Source of the DNA: an uncultured Clostridia bacterium
Lineage (GTDB): Bacteria; Bacillota; Clostridia; TANB77; UBA1234
Direction: 5' to 3'
NCBI GenBank assembly: GCA_934132775.1
Contig: CAKPAA010000024.1
Coordinates: 1 to 6,189 of the forward strand
DNA length: 6,189 nucleotides
Shown one piece after another: positions 1 to 5,632 of the stretch; position 1 is the first letter of the stretch, and each line of letters starts with the position of its first letter. Below the pieces are notes generated by a model, which searched no databases, was not told the DNA's origin, and saw only the letters and a list, made by a program, of their open reading frames with translations. The translations under genes were made by a program, and so were the position numbers.

Positions 1-131
1 ACGGATCCTCTTTCTGTTCACTGTTTTCGAAGAACTCCGCCCAAGAACTCTGAGACGGATCCTCTTTCTGTTCACTGTTTTCGAAGAACTCCGCCCAAGA
101 ACTCTGAGACGGATCCTCTTTCTGTTCACTG
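1..131 (-). repeat. Perfect 54-bp tandem repeat inside the exported-protein gene
   Basis: Two complete identical units lie at 1-54 and 55-108, and the first 23 bases of a third at 109-131. The unit is 18 codons, so changes in copy number keep the frame. Identity at the DNA level, including third codon positions, suggests recent duplication. The array probably continues beyond the left edge. Confidence 0.95.
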
Positions 132-358
132 ATCACTTCGGCGATCGGAGTCGCGGTCGCTTCGGCAATCGGAGTCGCGGTCGCTTCGGCAATCGGAGTC
201 GCGGTCGGCTCAACATTAGCACTCGGGGTAGCAGTCGCTTCTGCAACCACCATCTGAGCATTCTTCGCAAACATAGCGTTTGCGAAAAACGCACCCGCGA
301 AAGCCGCAACCATCGCTACGACTGCGATGGTCACCAATAAACCTATAAACTTCTTCAT
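1..358 (-). CDS. Exported or membrane-anchored repeat protein, N-terminal part (runs off left edge)
   Basis: I do not recognise this protein. The start is ATG at 358-356, preceded by a GGGAGG Shine-Dalgarno (371-366, 7 nt away). The frame stays open for 119 codons to the window edge. Residues 1-3 are MKK, followed by a hydrophobic stretch (about 4-26) rich in Ala, Val, Phe and Leu. This is a signal peptide, with a possible cleavage after ANA (26-28) or MFA (29-31), or an uncleaved anchor. No lipobox cysteine is present. Residues about 39-74 form a Thr/Pro/Ala linker with 8-residue repeats of the type ATATPIAE. From residue 77 an 18-residue unit, SEQKEDPSQSSWAEFFEN, repeats without change. It is acidic and hydrophilic with one aromatic patch (WAEFF). 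GC is about 52% and codons such as GCG, CCG and ACC are common, unlike the AT-rich neighbours, so transfer or unusual selection is possible. A cell-surface role is inferred from the export signal and repeats only. Confidence 0.8.
   Translation of the reverse strand, partial: MKKFIGLLVTIAVVAMVAAFAGAFFANAMFAKNAQMVVAEATATPSANVEPTATPIAEATATPIAEATATPIAEVISEQKEDPSQSSWAEFFENSEQKEDPSQSSWAEFFENSEQKEDP
135..206 (-). repeat. 24-bp tandem repeat encoding ATATPIAE units
   Basis: Three consecutive 24-bp units lie at 135-158, 159-182 and 183-206. The last two are identical and the first differs at two positions. A degenerate copy follows up to about 245. In the protein this is a Thr/Pro/Ala-rich linker between the signal peptide and the 18-residue repeats, typical of an extended spacer in surface proteins. 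Confidence 0.9.
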
Positions 359-416
359 AACATAGCCTCCCATACACTATAACGGTCATTTTTTACTTTC
401 CGACGTTCGTTATGGT

Positions 417-434
417 TTTTCTCCTAGGAGAAAA
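417..434. promoter_or_regulatory. Perfect 18-bp palindrome (candidate operator or leader hairpin)
   Basis: TTTTCTCCTAGGAGAAAA is its own reverse complement. As DNA it could be a binding site for a dimeric regulator. As RNA in the leader of the minus-strand gene it can fold into a 7-bp stem with a CUAG loop. Its CUCC segment is complementary to the GGAG of that gene's Shine-Dalgarno at 371-366, so it might act on translation. The regulatory role is inference. Confidence 0.4.
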
Positions 435-471
435 TATATTTAGTGATATGTACCACAACACAACATACCAC

Positions 472-540
472 TTCAAAAGTGCGCCATTGCACGAAACACA
501 GATGAATATATAAACACTTTTGAACCCCATTGTTCAAAAA
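472..540 (-). promoter_or_regulatory. Leader with competing hairpins (candidate cis-regulatory RNA)
   Basis: TTCAAAAGTG at 472-481 and CACTTTTGAA at 515-524 are perfect 10-bp inverted repeats. The same right arm can instead pair locally: TTTTGAA at 518-524 with TTCAAAA at 533-539, around an 8-nt loop. The two pairings exclude each other. Inside the larger stem there is also a small GTGC/GCAC hairpin (480-493). In the minus-strand RNA both small hairpins carry CAAUGG at or next to the loop. I do not recognise a known riboswitch class. Confidence 0.4.
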
Positions 541-558
541 ATGATTAAATTTAACTAT

Positions 559-587
559 ATTTTAGCACATAACTATTTAAAAATCAA
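559..587 (-). promoter_or_regulatory. Sigma-A-like promoter of the exported-protein gene
   Basis: On the minus strand, a -35 of TTGATT (587-582) is followed by a 17-bp spacer and a -10 of TAAAAT (564-559). Transcription would start near 552 and give a leader of about 195 nt before the ATG at 358. Spacing is ideal and each hexamer is near consensus, but AT-rich DNA gives chance matches. Confidence 0.45.
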
Positions 588-650
588 GTAATAAACATAA
601 TTAGTTGTGTTTTTTGTATGTTTTTTACAATAATATTCATTATTTTTTGT

Positions 651-678
651 TTGAATTTTGGAAATGATACTATATAAT
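651..678 (+). promoter_or_regulatory. Sigma-A-like promoter of the phosphotransferase gene
   Basis: TTGAAT (651-656), a 16-bp spacer and TATAAT (673-678). A second TATAAT lies at 684-689 but has no good -35. The start codon is 78 nt downstream of the -10, so the leader would be about 70 nt. Confidence 0.45.
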
Positions 679-756
679 ATTTATATAATACTGTTATTTA
701 GTCTATCACACTAATTTATATTGTATTTTCATATGTAGTAAGAAAGGAATGATTTT

Positions 757-1863
757 ATGATTATTTTACACTGTGCTGATAAGAATAAATGGGAAGAAGA
801 TGTAAAATTAAGTGCATATGGCATTAGTGAAGTTTCAAAGCAAGGTTTTATCCCTTGCATAGACGCTAGCTGTGTCACACCAGATAATTTTACTTTTCCT
901 TCTATGAAAGAATATATAATTTTATGTATAAACACTGATAAAATTGATGCTAATATATCTTATGAAAATGGAATTAAAGTCTATGGAACTATACCTACTG
1001 AGGCTGTTATTAGTACTATTGAATATACTTTTGACGGCGATGATAGGTTTATTGTTAGTGATAAAATAAAGGATATTGCCATTTTGAACGATGCTCTTTC
1101 TGCTTTGAACGTTCCTTATGTTTCTCACAAATATTTTAGAGATGGCACAGATAGCCGAATAATTCTTTTAAATGGGATGTATATAATAAAGCAAAATAAC
1201 CCAAAACTTTTGGAAAGTGAAGCCTTGTTTTCAAAGTGGTACAAGTCTCCGAAATTGCAAGAGGTAATTTATTCAGATAAAGATTATAGATATATTATTT
1301 ATAATTTTGTACCTGGTGATGTTATGCATACCGTTGATGATTTTAATGATGCTGTTTCAAACATAAAAGAAATTGTTCAAGGATATAAAAAGTATGACGA
1401 AGCTGGCTTTGGCTATATTTATGAGCCAAGTGCAAGTTGGGAAGATTTTCTAAAAGCACTTGTTCACGAACACAGCTTGACTTTGCCCGAGGCTTTTAAT
1501 TACTTGCCTAAGGTGTATGAGGCAATAAATGAACTAGCTAATTATTCTTTTGAAAAGAAGCTTATTCACGGTGATTTTGGAACTCATAACTTTATAAAAG
1601 AGAATGGTAAATTTGTTGCAGCTATTGATCCAATTCCTATTGCAGGTGATGCTTTATACGATTTGATTTTTGCATTGATTAGTAATGTTGCATTTTTGCC
1701 ACATATTTCACTAGACTTTTTATGTGAGCTTTCTGGCGAACCTAAGGAAAAGGTAAAAGCCTTACTTACAGTGCTTTTATTTTGCAGATTAGACACTTGT
1801 GTAAAGTACAATAAGGAAGATCTGGAAGATTATTTAGACTTTTGGTACAAAGTCATTGAATAA
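757..1863 (+). CDS. APH/choline-kinase-family phosphotransferase with unassigned N-terminal region
   Basis: The protein has 368 residues and a protein-kinase-like small-molecule phosphotransferase fold. Visible signatures are the catalytic Brenner-type motif HGDFGTHN (271-278, with Asp273 as the base and Asn278 as a metal ligand) and DPIPIAGDALYDL (291-303), whose first Asp is the second metal ligand. The N-lobe lies around 125-185: DSRIILLNGMYIIK supplies the probable ATP-binding Lys145, LLESE the partner Glu153, and IIYNFVPG the hinge. Family members phosphorylate hydroxyls on aminoglycosides, choline, sugars or similar compounds, so the substrate cannot be told and resistance should not be assumed. 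Residues 1 to about 110 precede the kinase fold and match no domain I recognise. The start is supported by AGAAAGGA (741-748), 8 nt from ATG. It appears monocistronic, is divergent from the exported-protein gene, and is followed by 216 bp before the next gene. Confidence 0.8.
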   Translation: MIILHCADKNKWEEDVKLSAYGISEVSKQGFIPCIDASCVTPDNFTFPSMKEYIILCINTDKIDANISYENGIKVYGTIPTEAVISTIEYTFDGDDRFIVSDKIKDIAILNDALSALNVPYVSHKYFRDGTDSRIILLNGMYIIKQNNPKLLESEALFSKWYKSPKLQEVIYSDKDYRYIIYNFVPGDVMHTVDDFNDAVSNIKEIVQGYKKYDEAGFGYIYEPSASWEDFLKALVHEHSLTLPEAFNYLPKVYEAINELANYSFEKKLIHGDFGTHNFIKENGKFVAAIDPIPIAGDALYDLIFALISNVAFLPHISLDFLCELSGEPKEKVKALLTVLLFCRLDTCVKYNKEDLEDYLDFWYKVIE

Positions 1864-1948
1864 TATATAACTTTTATTAAGCTTATATATTGCTCATAGC
1901 TAAATATTAGGTTTTTGAAGATTTTATAATCTTAGAATGTGTTTTTTT
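1862..1948 (+). terminator. Weak terminator candidates after the phosphotransferase gene
   Basis: An all-A/T 9-bp inverted repeat (1862-1870 with 1883-1891) overlaps the stop codon. A 6-bp hairpin, AAGATT/AATCTT (1918-1923 with 1928-1933), is followed 8 nt later by seven T (1942-1948). Neither is GC-rich, and the T run is too far from the hairpin for a classic terminator. Confidence 0.25.
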
Positions 1949-1983
1949 AACTTGAAAGTGCCGCATCTTGTTGTTGAAGAGGA

Positions 1984-2032
1984 AAAATTACATTAAAGTT
2001 TTCTTATGTAGTCATTCATTTGATGTAATTTT
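1984..2032. repeat. 10-bp inverted repeat next to the HD-gene promoter
   Basis: AAAATTACAT (1984-1993) and ATGTAATTTT (2023-2032) are perfect complements with a 29-nt spacer. The right arm runs into the -35 hexamer (2031-2036). It could be an operator for a dimeric regulator. In DNA this AT-rich, chance occurrence is also possible. Confidence 0.35.
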
Positions 2033-2059
2033 GACATGTAAATTGACTGCAAATATATT
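2031..2059 (+). promoter_or_regulatory. Strong sigma-A promoter of the HD-domain gene
   Basis: TTGACA (2031-2036, consensus), a 17-bp spacer and TATATT (2054-2059, one mismatch). Transcription would start about 2066, leaving a leader of only about 15 nt that holds the GAGG ribosome binding site (2068-2071) and little else. The HD gene therefore has its own promoter and does not depend on read-through. Confidence 0.7.
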
Positions 2060-2079
2060 ATTTAAATGAGGATGTTATA

Positions 2080-2625
2080 ATGAAAGAAAAATTTATAGAA
2101 CTACTTAGAAGCACTAACAGAGATGGTATTGAAAATTTAATTGATTTTTTGGACAGAACAGACTTTTTCACAGCACCAGCAAGCACTAGATTTCACAATT
2201 CATTTGAGGGTGGATTGCTTGCACACAGCTTAAACGTTTACACTGCTTTGAAAAAACTTGTTGGAAGTGAATGGCCTGAAGATACTATAATTTTAGTTTC
2301 TTTACTTCACGATATATGTAAGGTTAATATGTACAAAGTAGATTACAGAAATAAAAAAGATGAAACTGGCACTTGGGTTAAGGAGCCTTACTATACAACT
2401 GATGATTTAATGCCATTAGGTCACGGAGAAAAGTCTGTTATGCTAATTTCAGAATTTATTAAATTGACAAAAGAAGAGCTATATGCGATTAGATGGCATA
2501 TGGGTGGATTTGAGCCCAAAGAAAATCACGGATATTTATCAAAGGCTTATGAAAAGTATCCACTTGCTGTATATACTCATATGGCTGATATAATGGCAAC
2601 TTACATATTAGAAGTAAAAAAATAA
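2080..2625 (+). CDS. HD-domain phosphohydrolase (181 aa)
   Basis: A small, single-domain, cytosolic HD-superfamily protein with a full set of metal ligands. His49 lies in GGLLAHS and the defining His77-Asp78 in LLHDICK. His115 (GHGEKS) and His140 (IRWHMG) follow, as in HD proteins that bind two metals, and the closing Asp170 is in THMAD. HD proteins hydrolyse phosphate esters of nucleotides, RNA or signalling nucleotides. The FEGGLLAHSLNVY segment resembles stand-alone HD hydrolases of Clostridia and their phages, and also the HD part of YhaM-type 3'-5' exoribonucleases, but no OB-fold is fused here. The substrate is unknown. The ATG follows GAGG (2068-2071) at 8 nt. The gene is transcribed alone from a strong promoter and ends 11 bases before a strong terminator. 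Confidence 0.85.
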   Translation: MKEKFIELLRSTNRDGIENLIDFLDRTDFFTAPASTRFHNSFEGGLLAHSLNVYTALKKLVGSEWPEDTIILVSLLHDICKVNMYKVDYRNKKDETGTWVKEPYYTTDDLMPLGHGEKSVMLISEFIKLTKEELYAIRWHMGGFEPKENHGYLSKAYEKYPLAVYTHMADIMATYILEVKK

Positions 2626-2636
2626 TTCTTTACTAC

Positions 2637-2675
2637 AAAAATCACGCATTCAAAATAAAAAATGCGTGATTTTTT
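2637..2675. terminator. Bidirectional intrinsic terminator between HD gene and ypeB
   Basis: A perfect 14-bp stem (2637-2650 with 2661-2674) has a GC-containing core, CACGC/GCGTG, and a 10-nt loop. T2670-2675 forms the U tract for plus-strand transcripts. The A run at 2637-2641 serves the minus strand. It sits between two convergent stop codons (2625 and 2701), so it likely ends both transcripts. Confidence 0.9.
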
Positions 2676-2700
2676 GTTATAATCCTAAATTCAGTAGGTT

Positions 2701-4068
2701 CTATATTGTTAAGACCCCGTTTGGTGTATCTACTATCATAAATATTTTTTCTTCCTTTCCGTCCTCAGCATTCACGTATACTAAAAATTCATTATCGTCT
2801 ATTTTGCCCTTAAATTCATATGTTAATAGTTCTGTTCTCCAATCTGTCGGTATTATTGCAAAGCCCTCAGATAATATTTCTATATTTGTGTTTAATTTGC
2901 TTCTGGCCTGTTCAAGTGAAATTTTAGGATAACCCATTTTCCTATTATGATGTGATGAATAATAGCTCTGGGCTTCCATTCCTATAATACTACCATCATC
3001 TAAGGCGACTTTTACTTTTACCAAGTCTGGATAGCATACAACGCCATTATCTACATAAGCAAAGTTTATTGTTACCATTCCATTTTCTTTTATATAATAC
3101 GTTTCTTTCATATCTTTTAATCCGTGGGTATCAAGGAATTTTAGTGCATTGGCTTTGGCTTCCTCAAATGAAACTTTTTCTTTATCTATATTTTTATTTT
3201 CAACAAACCATAGCACTTTTCCACCACGTTCAGTAACATCAGTGTAAAATTTTGTATCATCATTTAGCGTTAAATCAAAACTATGAACTTTTATATCATC
3301 TTCAATTAGTCCATTATATTTAATATCTTTTACACGTGATTTGTCTAACACTTCATAAATGCTATTTTCCGCCTCTTCTTTTGTTACAGTATTTTCTGGC
3401 AGTCCAAGTGGTGTTGAACTTGTCATATGCTCTGAAAATGGTCCATCATAAATGAGCCCTTCATAATCTTGCAGATTTTCTTCTATTTTTCCAAAACTTT
3501 CTTGAGATAAATTAGCCACTTCTTGTGCAAAAGGCGCATTACTCTCTTCTTTTGTTAGCTCACTCCAAGAAAGAGTTCCGTTTCCCATATCCGCAACAAC
3601 ATTGTTTAATGTTATGTTTAATTCTTTGCACTTCTCATATAAGCTCTTTAAATTTTTTAATTCTTCTTCGGTTAAATTCTTATCTTCCATTGCCTTTCTA
3701 GAAACATAGTAAGAGTAATCACTAAGCTGATTTAAGTATTTTAATACTTTTTCTAATGTCATATGAGTAACCGGAATTTGTGAAAGTGCTTCTTGTGCTA
3801 AATCTGCTTTTCTCCATATGTCTGTTAGTGTTTTTGCAGCATACTCTGCTGAACTAGATATTTGTGCTTTTGCAAGTAAAGTCTCAACATCATCTAAATA
3901 ATCCACTAATTCGTATAAAGACCTAGAATACGAAGACTCCAATGTTTGAACAACTTTATTGTTTTGTATTTTTAAATATGTGCAAAACAGTCCAAGAATT
4001 ATAACTAAAATAAACGCTAATCTTTGGCCATTTAAAAGTGATATTTTTTTATTAAAAACTTTTGACAT
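2701..4068 (-). CDS. ypeB: YpeB, spore germination protein (cortex hydrolase SleB partner)
   Basis: The 455-residue length is usual for YpeB. A short basic N-terminus is followed by one membrane segment (about 17-33). A long helical region (about 35-200) comes next, then the family hallmark IYDGPFSEH (206-214). The C-terminal half holds PepSY-type repeats (roughly 225-300, 300-375 and 380-450), ending in LTYEFKG and YVNAEDGKEEKI, typical of YpeB. In Bacillus, YpeB is made in the forespore, stabilises the cortex-lytic enzyme SleB in the dormant spore, and is cleaved during germination. The gene stands alone: no sleB lies upstream or downstream, although the two are usually adjacent in Bacillus. 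The ATG at 4068 is preceded by AGGAGG (4088-4083) at an unusually long 14 nt. An in-frame stop four codons upstream excludes an earlier start, and no good later start is evident. I could not find a convincing sigma-G promoter. Confidence 0.92.
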   Translation of the reverse strand: MSKVFNKKISLLNGQRLAFILVIILGLFCTYLKIQNNKVVQTLESSYSRSLYELVDYLDDVETLLAKAQISSSAEYAAKTLTDIWRKADLAQEALSQIPVTHMTLEKVLKYLNQLSDYSYYVSRKAMEDKNLTEEELKNLKSLYEKCKELNITLNNVVADMGNGTLSWSELTKEESNAPFAQEVANLSQESFGKIEENLQDYEGLIYDGPFSEHMTSSTPLGLPENTVTKEEAENSIYEVLDKSRVKDIKYNGLIEDDIKVHSFDLTLNDDTKFYTDVTERGGKVLWFVENKNIDKEKVSFEEAKANALKFLDTHGLKDMKETYYIKENGMVTINFAYVDNGVVCYPDLVKVKVALDDGSIIGMEAQSYYSSHHNRKMGYPKISLEQARSKLNTNIEILSEGFAIIPTDWRTELLTYEFKGKIDDNEFLVYVNAEDGKEEKIFMIVDTPNGVLTI

Positions 4069-4262
4069 AAAATAAACTCATTCCTCCTATAAATATTTAG
4101 GATTTTAATTTTAGTAATATTGTTAGCAAAAGACTCTTAATTTATTCTAATTTATATCCAATTTAGTATTTTTATGGTAAAATACTTTCATATCTTAAAC
4201 AGATTAGCACAATTTTATAACATAACTTAACGTTATAATTAAATTTTAAAGGAGTTGATTTT
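4069..4262. other. Divergent intergenic region between ypeB and the glycosyltransferase gene
   Basis: An AT-rich 194-bp spacer that must carry both promoters. The best plus-strand -10 is TATAAT at 4234-4239, though its -35 is poor. TTATAAC (4215-4221) and GTTATAA (4232-4238) form a 7-bp inverted repeat over this -10. A second ATAAC at 4222-4226 could pair with the same right arm. The minus-strand promoter is unclear: TTGCTA-16-TAAAAT about 40-60 bp before ypeB is only a weak match. Confidence 0.35.
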
Positions 4263-5444
4263 GTGAAAAAAAATATTGCTACAAAACCTAACGAAACAGC
4301 TAATAAAAAGGTAATAATCTTATATGCTTCTGTTGGTGGCGGACACTTTAAAGCAGCAGAAGGAATAAAAAATTATATTTCAGAAAATTACGAAAACACA
4401 AGTGTGGAAATGATAGATGCACTAAAATATACAAACAAGTTAATAGACAAAATGATTATAAGTTCATACGTAAATATGGCAAGATATTCGCCAAAAATGT
4501 GGGGTGAAATTTATAAATTCAGTGAAAAGCAATACTCTGTGGCAAATTTTAGTAATGCAGTACAAAAAATATTATCTCAAAAATTATTTAAATTGTTACA
4601 AAGCGAAAATCCAACAACGATAATATCTACACACCCATTTATAACTGAGATGGTTGCTTCTTTAAAAAAGCACAATAAAATATCAACAGAACTTAATGTA
4701 ATAATAACTGATTACGTATCACATAAATTTTGGGAACTTAAATCCGAGTATGTAAACAGGTACTTTGTTGCCAATGAAGAAATGAAATATGATCTTATTC
4801 ATAATGGTATTTCTGTTAATAAAATTTTTGTAACTGGAATACCTGTTGGACCTGCATTTTTAGCAGATTACAATAAATCTGAAATATATAAAGAATTTGA
4901 ATTAGATGAGAACAAAAAAACCGTATTGCTATTTGGTGGTGGAGAATATGGTCTATCTAGTGTAAAAAAATTCTTAGAAGGTATTTTGTCAATAGAAGAA
5001 GATATTCAGATGGTTGCAATTGCAGGTAAAAATACAAAAACTAAAAAAATGTTCAAAGAAGTAACAAGCAAGTATAATAAGAAAGTAGTAATTCTTGGAT
5101 ATACAACAAAAGTACCAGAACTAATGCAAATAGCAGATTTCATAATTTCAAAACCAGGTGGACTTACAACAACAGAAGTTTTGGTAAGCAATGTTCCTTT
5201 TGTAGTTATAAATCCTGTGCCAGGTCAAGAAGAAGGAAATGCTAACTTCTTACTAAATAGTGGAGCGGCAGTAAGAATTTTTGATGCAGACAAGACAAAG
5301 CCATTCTTTGAAGAGCTTATAAATAATGAACCTAGAATTAAAGGAATGAAAGAAATGCAAAAGCTTATTGCTAAACCCTATTCAACAAAAGCAATATGCG
5401 AAGTAATAATGGGAAAGCCGAAAAGAAAAGAATCTCTCGTATAA
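4263..5444 (+). CDS. UgtP/MGDG-synthase-type diacylglycerol glycosyltransferase (GT28)
   Basis: The 393-residue protein fits the family of MGDG synthases and processive diacylglycerol beta-glucosyltransferases such as Bacillus UgtP. These transfer glucose or galactose from a UDP-sugar to diacylglycerol on the inner face of the membrane. The products are membrane glycolipids, and in some species lipoteichoic acid anchors. The N-terminal lobe has the Gly-rich SVGGGH (23-28) and ISTHPF (121-126). ITDY (148-151) follows at the middle of the N-lobe. The C-terminal GT-B lobe begins with LLFGGGEYG (222-230) and has the nucleotide-sugar site SKPGGLTTTEV (296-306) and NPVPGQEEGNA (317-327). No signal peptide or membrane helix is visible, as expected for a peripheral membrane enzyme. 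The start is GTG at 4263, 8 nt after AAAGGAG (4248-4254). The gene is divergent from ypeB and has no co-directional partner in the window. Whether it adds glucose or galactose, and how many, cannot be told. Confidence 0.87.
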   Translation: MKKNIATKPNETANKKVIILYASVGGGHFKAAEGIKNYISENYENTSVEMIDALKYTNKLIDKMIISSYVNMARYSPKMWGEIYKFSEKQYSVANFSNAVQKILSQKLFKLLQSENPTTIISTHPFITEMVASLKKHNKISTELNVIITDYVSHKFWELKSEYVNRYFVANEEMKYDLIHNGISVNKIFVTGIPVGPAFLADYNKSEIYKEFELDENKKTVLLFGGGEYGLSSVKKFLEGILSIEEDIQMVAIAGKNTKTKKMFKEVTSKYNKKVVILGYTTKVPELMQIADFIISKPGGLTTTEVLVSNVPFVVINPVPGQEEGNANFLLNSGAAVRIFDADKTKPFFEELINNEPRIKGMKEMQKLIAKPYSTKAICEVIMGKPKRKESLV

Positions 5445-5473
5445 ATTATTGAACTTTTTATACTATAAGAAAG

Positions 5474-5502
5474 TAAAGCACTACAAAAAAATTATTGCTT
5501 TA
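5474..5502 (+). terminator. Hairpin downstream of the glycosyltransferase gene, no clear U tract
   Basis: TAAAGCA (5474-5480) and TGCTTTA (5496-5502) form a 7-bp stem with a 15-nt loop, 29 bases after the stop codon. No T run follows, because the group II intron boundary is 6 nt further on. If this was the gene's terminator, the intron has replaced its downstream part. It may also be a chance hairpin. Confidence 0.25.
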
Positions 5503-5519
5503 GCACTAATCGAGTAGGA

Positions 5520-5594
5520 GGAACTTTGCTTTTTATTCTCAAAGTTCCGACCTCTCACACCACAATTCCGGCATACCGTTCGGTACCGGGCGGT
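5520..5594 (-). ncRNA. Group II intron domains V and VI
   Basis: Domain V (5594-5559) has a 9-bp lower stem made of ACCGC/GUGGU and CCGG/CCGG, a 2-nt bulge (UG), an upper UACC/GGUA stem and a GAAC tetraloop. The 3' strand has four extra bases, AAUU, between the two lower-stem blocks. Domain VI follows, with a 9-bp GGAACTTTG/CAAAGTTCC distal stem (5548-5540 with 5528-5520). Its base pairs GAGAGG with CCTACTC and leaves A5515 bulged, 7 nt from the proposed 3' splice site. That is the expected place for the branch-point adenosine. Confidence 0.75.
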
Positions 5595-5603
5595 TAGCTA
5601 ATG

Positions 5604-5632
5604 CACTAGGAAAAATTTTATTTTCTCTAGTG
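5604..5632 (-). other. Domain IV-like hairpin of the intron
   Basis: CACTAG (5632-5627) pairs with CTAGTG (5609-5604). With one bulged A, GAAAAT then pairs with ATTTTTC around a short A-rich loop. It lies just before domain V, where domain IV closes. In full-length relatives domain IV carries the maturase ORF, and here only a short arm remains. Confidence 0.5.

Larger units (their letters stand above)
359..756. other. Divergent intergenic region, 398 bp
   Basis: No gene is apparent. The region holds a sigma-A-like promoter for each flanking gene. Inverted repeats and an 18-bp palindrome cluster at 372-540, inside the predicted leader of the minus-strand gene. A weaker inverted repeat, ATAACG at 379-384 with CGTTAT at 408-413, lies just upstream of that gene's ribosome binding site. 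From about 420 to 756 the DNA is very AT-rich. Confidence 0.6.

Noticed and set aside
1..206. CRISPR array
   Set aside because: The repeats are directly tandem with no spacers, and their periods of 54 and 24 bp are in frame within a coding region.
729..1811. Reading frames antisense to the phosphotransferase gene
   Set aside because: They are short, lack ribosome binding sites, and lie opposite a gene with clear kinase motifs.
1938..1997. Small ORF of 19 codons between the phosphotransferase and HD genes
   Set aside because: It has no ribosome binding site, no family resemblance and lies within a T-rich, terminator-like stretch.
2666..2932. Plus-strand reading frame over the 3' end of ypeB
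   Set aside because: It starts within the terminator region and is a shadow of the YpeB C-terminus, with no recognisable domain.
4038..4081. Overlapping short ORF starting at the ATG beside the ypeB Shine-Dalgarno
   Set aside because: It is only nine codons long, out of frame with ypeB, and its ATG is 1 nt from AGGAGG, too close for efficient initiation.
4069..4262. Sigma-G promoter for ypeB
   Set aside because: Expected from Bacillus biology, but no pair of -35 and -10 elements with correct spacing was convincing.
5474..5509. Class C-type intron insertion behind a terminator
   Set aside because: In class C introns the terminator hairpin is in the 5' exon. Here the hairpin is on the 3' exon side and the 5' exon is outside the window.
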